In this document: positions 21,101 to 29,900 of the stretch, in pieces | How positions within the stretch are numbered: the first letter of the stretch is position 1 | Layout: each line of letters begins with the position of its first letter | NCBI RefSeq assembly: GCF_012911975.1 | Contig: NZ_SMDQ01000024.1 | Span: forward strand, 1 to 64,000 | Direction: 5' to 3' | Length of the DNA stretch: 64,000 bases | Source of the DNA: Nodosilinea sp. P-1105 | GTDB lineage: Bacteria > Cyanobacteriota > Cyanobacteriia > Phormidesmidales > Phormidesmidaceae | Made by a program: the position numbers and the translations under genes | Notes under the pieces: generated by a model | The model's input: only the letters and a program-made list of their open reading frames with translations | What the model was told of the DNA's origin: nothing | The model's database searches: none

Positions 21101-21367
21101 CAAAAAGCCAAAATACCACTGCTCTGCGGTAACCTGAGCCCCCAAATCTTGCAGATCGACAATGGCGGTGCGCACCCCCTCCGCCTCCAACTGCTGAGCC
21201 GTTTGGATCATCAAGCTCGATTTGCCCATTTGCCGGGGCGTTAGCACGTAGGCAAACGCCCGGTTTCGGCAGAGCTGTAGCAGCTCCTTGTCCGCCGGAC
21301 GAGGAATGTAAATCCCCCCACCAGCCTGCACCGTTCCGCCAGTGGTGTAGAGCTTGGGGTCAGCCAT
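18122..21367 (-). CDS. STAND AAA-like NTPase with transmembrane helix and WD40 propellers
   Basis: This 1081-aa protein has an AAA-like (AAA_35-type) NTPase domain at about residues 1-330: Walker A TPRQMGKSS, Walker B LVIFVDEIDS, and conserved PFNIGQ and GGHPYL. A winged-helix-like segment follows. One membrane helix lies at about 375-395 (PIIATLSGALLLVSSFAVYA). A linker leads to 13 WD40-type blades ending DGTVRLWNRDG. WD40 arrays in STAND proteins usually hold the protein inactive and sense a ligand. The ATG at 21367 lies within ATGGCTGA, which also contains the stop of the upstream TIR-STAND gene (8-nt overlap), so the two are translationally coupled. The longer frame from 21394 is less likely. 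It converges on the TcA gene, with only 54 bp between their ends. Confidence 0.88.
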   Translation of the reverse strand: MADPKLYTTGGTVQAGGGIYIPRPADKELLQLCRNRAFAYVLTPRQMGKSSLMIQTAQQLEAEGVRTAIVDLQDLGAQVTAEQWYFGFLVKLEDQLVLDTDVVSWWQAHHHLGVSQRLTLFFERVLLAEIPEPLVIFVDEIDSTLSLDFTDDFFTAIRYLYVSRAQIPEFQRLSFVLIGVATPSDLIRDPRRTPFNIGQRVDLQDFTLSEALPLAVGLGLTGDMAEQTMAWVLQWTGGHPYLTQRLCQEMAQAEDETWSGAKVGRLVEHTFLGEHSERDNNLQFVRDMLTKRAPELGALLETYRQVRRGKPPVVDEEQSLVKSHLKLSGLVKRQGRVLLVRNLIYRQVFDRRWVREHLPESLWQRLKPAMPIIATLSGALLLVSSFAVYARQQQALAERQVRIAKIARLRGQAATAKSLLSIPSRQVDGMVLAIQATGESRQGNVSEVFAAVDDSLLHAVQTVRERNSFLAHREGVSAMAVTPDGQTIVTGGNHDGTVRLWNQDGRPIGQPLQTGSSRVNSVAITSDGQTIVVGDSSRANPVRWLNQDGEAIDQLLQAGLLTAESVAITPDGQTTVVGGRAVGVADRTVGGRSSRSTVRVLNQDGKAIGQPFQGHSGEVTSIAITPDGQTIVSGDGDGTVRLWSQDGSLIGQPLPGHAASVSSVTVTADGQTIVSGGADGTVRLWNRDGSPIGQPLPGHAASVSSVAVTADGQTIVSGGEDGTVRLWSRDGSSSSSIGQPLPGHSEGVSSVAVTADGQTIISSGGDGTVRLWNREALPIGKPFRDQVERGIPVWVSADGQTVSTWWDGTERVWDRDGIQIDPSVEPHPLLAHRGSINTIAVTEDGQRIVRISEAVEDSAVQVWSREGEPISEAFTHLGVQAVAITPDGQTIVSGGADKSVRLWTDDGTPIGQPFEGHEVGVYSVDITPDGQTIVSGGNDGTVRLWNRDGTPIGQPFQGYLFARGSRKVHSVRITADGQTIVSGGVDGTMRLWNRDGTPIGQPFSKHRVDSLAVTPDGQTLVSVGEDGTIWVWEGSWQGWLRAACNQLRNHFVFREPDKSFDPEAARGARRVCEEQVWQQEE
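18260..19990 (-). repeat. WD40-encoding DNA repeats
   Basis: Thirteen units of roughly 120-135 bp encode the beta-propeller blades. The central units (about 19020-19480) are nearly identical at DNA level, including repeated TGACCATCCGCAGT-type words, which points to recent unit duplication. Confidence 0.85.
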
Positions 21368-23234
21368 GGAGGTGCTCCTGAAAGTAGTCGGCATAGAGTT
21401 GGCACCGGGGCACGACCATCCGATCCTGCCGCTGCACCAAACCTGCCCCCCGCAGGCGGAAAAATGTCTGCTCGTCGGGGCAGGTGTGATGGTGAATTAC
21501 CTGTAACATCCCTGCGATTAGGGTCGGTTTGTCGTTCATCCGAAACAGGTGATACCGCAGATGGTCACCAAATGGCCCCCGATCTTGTGTGGCCTCGGCG
21601 AACAGTTCTACGGCTGTCATCTGGCCACTAGCCACTAAATACAACGCCCGCCGCACCAGGTACGGATGCCCGCCGATCAACGTTATGAGTTGCTGCTCTT
21701 GATCTGGGGTCAATGGTATACCATGGCGCTGGTTAAGATCGTTTACCGACTCCAGCGAAAAGTCTTCTAGCTCAATCACCTGGCCCACATTAAACGGAGA
21801 CTGGTTCAAGTTCTCAATCAGCTGGTAGGGCTCTGTGGACGTAACGAGGGCTAAATCTAGCTGCTTCCAGATTGGGCTCATGGCCCGGTTGTTGTGCCAA
21901 CTGCGCAGCATGCTAAAGAAGTCAGAGCGAAAGGCCGTATCAAAAACTCGCTCAACCTCATCCATCGCCAGCACTAGCGGCTGGCTGAGTTCTTTGAGCA
22001 GATAGCGCTGCAGGTAGCGGGTACAGCGTTGGCTATTGCCCAGGGGCATCTGCCAATATTCCTCGACTCGGTCAGCCAGCTCTACCTCGTCGGTTAACCA
22101 AACACAGAACTGCTGAAAGAAGCGATCGCTATCTGTCAGGGCCATCTGATCAAACAGCTGAAAGTCTAAAAATGCCACTCGCTTATGGGCCTGCACTGCC
22201 GCTGCCATGGTGCGATTCAGCAGAGAACTTTTGCCCATCTGGCGCGGCCCCTTGATGGTGATAGTCACGCCCTGTTGCTGGATAGCCTGACTAGCCAGGT
22301 CATCCCCTGGTCGGCCAATATAAAACTGAGATTCCAGATCCATAGTGCCCTCAGGCAGTTCCAGGGGCTGGGCCGCAGGGTGAGGGTGGGGGAAGGAGCC
22401 AGGGGGGGAGCTAGGGACAGAGGCAGAAGGGGGACTCGACGGAGGCAGTGGGGTGCCGCTGATGGCCTGGTGCAGTTCGGCAATCAGCGAGGCGGTATCT
22501 TGTTCGGTGCTCCAAGTGGCCCAATTAATGCCATTCAGATAAGCACTGAGGGGATAGGTGAAGGGCACTTCATAGGCCAGCCGCACGGGCAAAATCATCG
22601 GCTTGCCCTGCTGCTTGAACAAATGGTGGGCAGTTTCGATTTCACCCACAACCATTTCACTGCGAACCGCCTGCTCAGAGAGAAAGGTAATCAAAAAATC
22701 TGCTTGACGAATTTCGGCTTCAATCCGTTCGGCCCAGCGGGTGCCGACGGTCATAGTTTGGTCGATGAAGACATCGTGGGCTTGGCTCAGAGCGCTATGG
22801 ACGGCCAGGGCCACCGGTTCGTCCGGATTCCTGCCGCGCTTGTAGCTAATGAAAATGCGCGATCGCTTTCCTTCTGCGATCGCTGAATCATCTCCCAGAT
22901 TGACTACAGGCTCTTCCACTCGCTGCTGGATTAGTACTGGTGTCTGATTCCCTGCTACCCCTGCCATCTGCATGGCGTTACATCCGAGTCGATAGGCAAA
23001 CTCAGCCCTCTCTCCAGTCCTTAGAGAATCGTAAAAGCTGGTAGTAAACTTAGCTTTTTGTCCATCTCGTGGTCTGCCTGACAACACATAGGCCAGATTG
23101 AATCGATCTCGGTGCTGCGAGTGCTGTAGCCCCGCTTTAATTTCACATACCTCTGTATCCCACTGGAGTTGTAGAGCTCCCATTGGGTTTGCAGCCAAAA
23201 TCAGAACTTGTTTTACTGGTTGCTTGAGGCTCAT
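21360..23234 (-). CDS. TIR-STAND protein (TIR plus AAA-like NTPase)
   Basis: This 624-aa protein has three parts. The N-terminal ~120 residues start VKQVLILAANPMGALQL, like cyanobacterial CHAT-type caspase-like modules, but the middle of that module seems to be deleted. A TIR domain spans about 126-260 (RIFISYKRG..., with SEMVVGEIE as the likely catalytic-glutamate region). A proline-rich linker leads to an AAA-like NTPase at about 300-600: Walker A GPRQMGKSS, Walker B LVLAMDEVER, then PFNVGQ and GGHPYL. Bacterial TIR domains commonly cleave NAD+. Coupled to the STAND-WD40 gene, it is likely the effector half of an anti-phage or cell-death module; that role is inferred. No strong ribosome binding site is seen at the ATG. 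Confidence 0.88.
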   Translation of the reverse strand: MSLKQPVKQVLILAANPMGALQLQWDTEVCEIKAGLQHSQHRDRFNLAYVLSGRPRDGQKAKFTTSFYDSLRTGERAEFAYRLGCNAMQMAGVAGNQTPVLIQQRVEEPVVNLGDDSAIAEGKRSRIFISYKRGRNPDEPVALAVHSALSQAHDVFIDQTMTVGTRWAERIEAEIRQADFLITFLSEQAVRSEMVVGEIETAHHLFKQQGKPMILPVRLAYEVPFTYPLSAYLNGINWATWSTEQDTASLIAELHQAISGTPLPPSSPPSASVPSSPPGSFPHPHPAAQPLELPEGTMDLESQFYIGRPGDDLASQAIQQQGVTITIKGPRQMGKSSLLNRTMAAAVQAHKRVAFLDFQLFDQMALTDSDRFFQQFCVWLTDEVELADRVEEYWQMPLGNSQRCTRYLQRYLLKELSQPLVLAMDEVERVFDTAFRSDFFSMLRSWHNNRAMSPIWKQLDLALVTSTEPYQLIENLNQSPFNVGQVIELEDFSLESVNDLNQRHGIPLTPDQEQQLITLIGGHPYLVRRALYLVASGQMTAVELFAEATQDRGPFGDHLRYHLFRMNDKPTLIAGMLQVIHHHTCPDEQTFFRLRGAGLVQRQDRMVVPRCQLYADYFQEHLHG

Positions 23235-23904
23235 AGGTCAATAAGTAGGGGCCTTTATCCTGAGAAAATACCAAGATCTCATGCAAGAGGGTGTTTGATG
23301 GATGGGTAAATCTCGACAAAGAAATCCTAAATCTTATAGTTTTGCGAAATATATCTAAGGGGTGGCTGGCATAGCATGAGCAGGCAGATCTGGTCTGACT
23401 TTAGACTTCAAAGGTACACTGCCAGGATTCCAGGCGAAGTTAACAAATCGTTGCAATCACATCTGGTACTGTGCCATCCTCAACTTAATAATAGTTGATA
23501 AGCTTCACTATAATTTTTCATGCTATCAGCGAATTTAAGCTAGGTAAAGTAAACTAACGTTTTCCTTGAAATCAGCCAATTTGGTCGTTGAATCTCAAAA
23601 TTCCCATCAAAATAGACATAAGTTTTGACCCATTGGATAAAAATTATTTCATATCAGGCAGTGACAAGTAGAAGGCCTCAAGGTTGGACTGTCCTGAACC
23701 TACTTTTTTGAATGCGTTTTCAGGATGATTTGACGTCACTTTCTACTAATTTTCTGTCGCCCATATTAATTGGGCAGTCCAAACATAGTTTAGATAAGCC
23801 TCTGTAAATATATCTGTTTATAGCTCAGTACACTTTCTGGGTTGATGAGCTAGACCTGGCTTTTAAGTGGCCTGTGAATGCAATTTAGCAGGTAGATTAA
23901 CGCC
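23235..23904. other. AT-rich divergent intergenic region
   Basis: This 670-bp gap separates the divergent TIR-STAND gene and the second TcB-TcC gene and must hold both promoters. One candidate + strand promoter is TTAATA (23485-23490) with TATAAT (23509-23514), 18 bp apart, about 390 bp before the toxin start. No RNA gene or repeat was recognised. Confidence 0.4.
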
Positions 23905-26900
23905 ATGCTAGAAAGCTCAAATCAAGTTGAAAATAATGCTTCAGGGAAAAGTAATTCCCAGGCAGTTCAGCAAGGTTCCCTTCCCAGCCTTAATCTGCCC
24001 AAGGGGGGTGGGGCAATCAAAGGAATGGGCGAGAAGTTCGCTGCTAATCCAGTAACAGGCACCGGGTCAATGTCAGTCCCGATCGCCACCAGCCCTGGCC
24101 GCTCTGGGTTTGGCCCCCAACTCTCCCTGTCCTATGACTCTGGGGCGGGCAATGGCCCCTTCGGTTTTGGCTGGAGCCTGTCGCTGCCGTCGATTACCCG
24201 CAAAACGGATAAGGGCTTGCCACGCTATGACGATGCCACCGAGTCGGATGTCTTTATCCTTTCAGGGGCAGAAGATCTGGTGCCTGTCCTGGTGCGGGAT
24301 AATCAGGGGAAGTGGGTACCTGAAAGCCTTCCCGATCGCACGGTCAATGGCATGACCTATGCCGTCAAACGCTATCGCCCCCGGATGGAGGGGTTGTTTG
24401 CCCGCATTGAACGCTGGACTAACGTCGCGGATGCCAGTGATGTCCATTGGCGTTCCATCTCCCAGGACAACATCCTGACGCTCTACGGCAAAGACGAGAA
24501 CTCCCGCATTGCCGATCCTGAAGATCGCCGACGCATTTTTAGCTGGCTGATCTGCGAGACTCGCGATGATAAAGGCAATGGGGTTCTCTACCACTACAAA
24601 AAAGAGGACGGAGTTGGCGTAAATCTGAGTCTTGCCCATGAGCGCAACCGGGGCGATCGCACCGACCCACGCCGCTCTGCAAACCGCTATCTCAAGCACA
24701 TCTACTACGGTAACCGTACCCCTTTACTCGATGACACCGGACAGCGCCCCCATTTTCTAAACGGGGACGAAATCGACACTGGGGACTGGATGTTTGAGGT
24801 GGTGTTTGACTATGGCGAGCATGCTGCCGACGCGCCAACTCCGGGCGATTCAGGGGATTGGGACTATCGTGAAGATCCATTTTCCACCTACCGATCAGGG
24901 TTTGAGGTGCGCACCACTCGCCTTTGCCAGCGGGTGCTGATGTTTCATCACATTCCGGACCTGCCGGATGGCACCCCAGATGGCACTGTGGGTTATGAGG
25001 GGTTGGTGCGATCGACCGATTTTACCTATGCCTACGAGCAAAACCCGGACGATGGGCGTATTCCCATTTACTCGCTGCTGCTTGCGGTCAGTCAGTCGGG
25101 CTACAAGCGGCAGGGCGACGGCTATGGGAAGCGTAGTTTGCCGCCGGTGGAGTTTGAGTACAGTCAACCCGTTGTGCAAGATGTGGTTGAGGAGGTTGAC
25201 CCAGTCAGTGTGGAGAATTCGCCGGTTGGACTGGATGGCGCGATCTATCAATGGACGGATCTGCATGGAGAGGGCATTCCTGGCATTCTCACGGAGCAGG
25301 CAGGGGGCTGGTTCTACAAACGCAACCTCAGTCCGATCAACGAGAGAAGGGAGAACGGCACGGTGCGAACCGAGGCGAAGTTCGCGCCGCTGGAACTCGT
25401 TGCCCTCAAACCCAACCTCGCCCTGGCCGGTGGGGCGCAGTTTATGGACTTGGCGGGGGATGGGCAGCCCGATCTGGTGGTGATGGATGGCCCGATGCCG
25501 GGGCTATACGAACACGATGGGCAGGAGGGATGGCAACCGTTTCGCCCCTTTATCTCACGACTGAACCGCGACATGAGCGATCCCAATCTAAAGTTGGTGG
25601 ATCTGGATGGGGATGGCCATGCCGATGTCTTGATTACGGAGCAGGATACCTTGGTGTGGCATCCTGCCCTGGCGGAGGCGGGGTTTGGGGCCGCTCAACG
25701 AGTCGCCCAGGCCCTGGATGAGGAACAGGGGCCTCGGTTGGTGTTTGCCGATGGCATCCAGTCAATTTACCTGGCTGACCTAAGCGGCGATGGTCTGACT
25801 GACCTGGTGCGGATTCGCAATGGGGAGGTCTGCTACTGGCCCAATCTGGGCTATGGTCGGTTTGGGGCAAAGGTAACGATGGACAACGCCCCCTATTTCG
25901 ACAATCCTGACCAGTTCGACCAACAGCGCCTGCGTCTGGCCGACATTGATGGCACCGGCACGACGGATATCATCTACTTGCACCGGGATGGGGTGCGGCT
26001 TTATTTCAACCAGTCGGGCAATAGCTGGAGCGCGGCAGAGCCTTTACAGGTTTTTCCTGACATTGACAACGTAGTCAGCATTGTCCCTACCGATCTGCTG
26101 GGCAATGGTACGGCATGTCTGGTCTGGTCATCGCCGTTGCTGGGGGATGCCGGGCGGCAGATGCGCTATGTGAGTTTGATGGGTGAGCAAAAGCCCCACT
26201 TGCTGATCAAGACCCGGAATAATCTGGGGGCTGAAACGGTGGTGCATTACGCCCCCTCGACCAAGTTTTACCTGCAGGATAAGCGTGATGGGAACCCCTG
26301 GATTACCCGTCTACCGTTTCCGGTGCATGTGGTGGAGCGGGTGGAGACCTACGACCACATCAGCCGCAACCGGTTTGTCACCCGCTATGCCTACCACCAC
26401 GGCTACTTTGATGGTGAGGAACGGGAGTTTCGCGGCTTCGGCATGGTGGAGCAGTGGGACACGGAGGAGTTCTCAGCGCTGGTAGGGAATGGGGTATCCC
26501 CGGCTGCAACCAATATTGATGCGGCCTCCCATGTGCCGCCAGTACACACTAAAACCTGGTTCCATACCGGATTTTATCTAGACCGAGCGCATATCTCGCG
26601 GCAATTTGAGGCTGAGTACTACCGTGAACCGGGGTTGAGTGACGAGGACTTCCAAGCCTTGCTTCTGCCCGACACCACCTTGCCTGCGGGGCTGACCCTG
26701 GAGGAAGAACGGGAAGCCTGCCGCGCCCTCAAGGGCATGATGCTACGGCAGGAGGTTTATGCGGACGATGCTCCACCCGGATCGTCTGACGCGATGATCC
26801 AACGAGCCCAGACGCCCTACACCGTCGTCGAGCAAGATTTCACGATCCGGCCTCTGCAACCCCGCGCCGATCACCATCATGGGGTGTTCTTTGCCCATCC

Positions 26901-29900
26901 CCGTGAAACCATTACCTACCACTACGAGCGCAATCCCTCCGATCCACGGATTCAGCACGCCATGACGCTGGAGGTGGATGACTACGGCAATGTCCTGAAG
27001 GACGTGGCCATTGGCTACGGACGCCGCCAGCCTGATCCAGATTTGCCGTTGGACAGCGATCGCCTCCAGCAAACTCAACGTTGGGTGACCTATGCCGAGC
27101 ATCGGTTTACCAACGCCATTGAGAGCGCCGCGCACTACCGCACCCCTCTTCCCTGCGAGACACGTACCTATGAACTGACGGGGTTTTCTCCCACCGAAGC
27201 CGCCGATCGGTTCCAGTTCAGTGATTTTGTCCAACCCGGTTCGGACAATCCAGAGGTACTAATTCCCATCTTTGACAGTGAGCTGAACTATGAAGAATCA
27301 CCAACCAGCGGTCGGCAGCGTCGCTCAATCGCACAGGTGCGGAGCCTCTACCGCCCCAATGATTTTGGTGCCGCTCAAAATAATCCCCTCAGCCTACTGC
27401 CCCTGGGTCAGTTGGAGTCTTTGGCCTTGCCAGGGGAGAGTTACCAACTGGCATTCACACCAGGGTTAATCGCGCAGGTGTTTCAGCGTTCTCAACCAGG
27501 ACAACCCTCAGAAAACCTGCTGCCCAATCCTGCGGAGGTACTGGGTGGGCCGGGGGCTGACCAGGGGGGCTATGTGGATCTAGATGGGGACGATCGCTGG
27601 TGGATGCCCTCAGGACGACTGTTCTACTCCCCCCACAGCGATCATCCGCCCGCCCAGGAACTGGCCTACGCCCAGCAACATTTCTTCTTGCCCCACCGCA
27701 ACCGCGATCCCTTCGGGGCCGAATCCTTCATCACCTATGACGATTACGACTTGCTGGTGTGGGAAACCCGCGATCCTTTGGACAATCGGGTCACGGTGGG
27801 GGAACGGGATGCAGATGAGAATTTAACCACAACTGGCAATGATTACCGGGTGCTGCAGCCCTGGTTGCTGATGGATGCTAACCGTAATCGAGCCGCTGTG
27901 GCCTTTGATGCCCTCGGGTTGGTTGTGGGCACGGCGGTGATGGGCAAACCGGAGGAAACTCTGGGAGACTCCCTTACAGACTTCGAGCCAGATCTCGACG
28001 AGTCTGTCATGCTTGACCATCTGGAGCATCCCCTGGGCGATCCCCACGCGATCTTGCAACGGGCGACCACCCGGTTGGTGTATGACCTGTTTGCCTATCG
28101 GCGCACAAAGGATGATGATGCGCACCCTGAACCGGTGGTGGTCTATACCCTGGCGCGAGAAACCCACGCTGCGGATCTGAATCCAGGGGAGCAGAGCAAA
28201 ATCCAGCACAGCTTTGCTTACTCCGATGGCTTTGAACGGGAAATACAAGTCAAGGTGCAGGCGGAGCCAGGACCGCTGGATCTGGATGATGCTGATGCCC
28301 CGATCGCTGACCCGCGTTGGGTTGGCAGTGGCTGGACGATTTTCAACAACAAGGAAAAGCCAGTTCGCCAGTATGAGCCCTTTTTCAGTGACACCCACCG
28401 TTTTGAGTTTGCTCGGGTGGTGGGGGTCAGCCCGATTCTGTTCTATGACCCGATGGAACGGGTAGTGGCGACGCTGCATCCGAACCATACCTATGAAAAG
28501 GTGGTGTTTGACCCCTGGCATCAGGTGACCTGGGATGTCAGTGACACGGTTACGTCCGATCCAAGAACCGATGGTGACATTGGGGGGTATGTTCGGGCTT
28601 ATTTTGTAACTCAGCCCGACTCCTGGCAGACCTGGTATGCTCAGCGGCAGGATGGTGCCCTGGGGCAACTGGAGCAAGTGGCTGCCACCAAGGCATCGGC
28701 CCATGCGGATACACCCACCACGGCTTATTTGGACAGCCTGGGTCGCCCATTTCTGACGCTGGCTCACAATGGCTGGGACGCCGAGGGTATGCCAGAACTC
28801 TATCCCACTCGGGTGGAGTTGGATGTTGAGGGCAATCCCCGCACGGTTAGAGATGCCTTTGTACAGACCAATGATGGACAAGGGCGGATTGTGATGCACT
28901 ATGCCTATAACCTGCTGGGGCCAGGGGACAGCGAAGAAGAGGCCGGGGCGAACCGCATCTACCAGTCCAGCATGGAGGCGGGAGAGCGCTGGATGTTAAC
29001 CGATGTGGCCGGTAATCCCATTCGCGCTTGGGATAGCCGAGGGCACACCTTCCGCACAGAATATGATCGACTCCGTCGCCCCCTGCGATCGTTTGTAACT
29101 GGGGCTGACCCGGCGAATCCAACCCAAGAATGGCTGACGGAACGTTTGGTGTATGGGGAGCAACACCCGGAAAATGTGCAACGGAATCTGCGCGGGCAAC
29201 TGTATTTACATCTCGACCCGGCAGGAGCGGTATCGGTTGAGTCCGTTGACTTTAAGGGCAATCCGCTAGAGATACTGCGGCGACTGGCGCAGAACTACAA
29301 GCAGGGGGTGGAATGGAGGGCGATCGATGCTGGGTTGCCGACAGATGCGGCTGAACGATTTGACCTTGATAGGTTAGACGCTGCCCTTGCGCCAAGCCTG
29401 GAGGCAGACAGGTTTATTAGCCGTACCACCTACGATGCCTTGAATCGTCCGGTGAGGCTGCAAACGCCGGATAACAGTATCATTTTGCCGACCTATAACG
29501 AAGCTAATTTGTTAGAGCGCATGGCGGTTCAACTGCGGGGTGCAGAGGAGGTGACTGCCTTTGTCAGTAATATTGACTATGACGCGAAGGGGCAGCGGGT
29601 GCTGATTGAGTATGGCAACCAGACCCGAACTGAGTATCACTACGATCCCTTAACGTTTCGGTTGACTCGTCTGAAAACGCTGCGGTGGAGCGATCTGTCT
29701 CAATTACAGGACTTGAGCTATACCTCCGACCCGGTTGGCAATATTACCCATATTGACGATCGGGCGCAGCAGACGCTTTATTTCAATAATGAGGTGGTTA
29801 CCCCCAGTAATGACTACACCTACGACGCGATTTATCGGTTAATTACGGCAACAGGCCGCGAACACATTGGGCAGGTGGGTCAACCCCACACCACCTGGGA

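Noticed and set aside
27823..28899. 358-codon minus-strand ORF inside the intact TcB-TcC gene
   Set aside because: Long antisense frames arise from the GC-rich RHS repeats; the sequence has no recognisable domain and the sense strand is certain.
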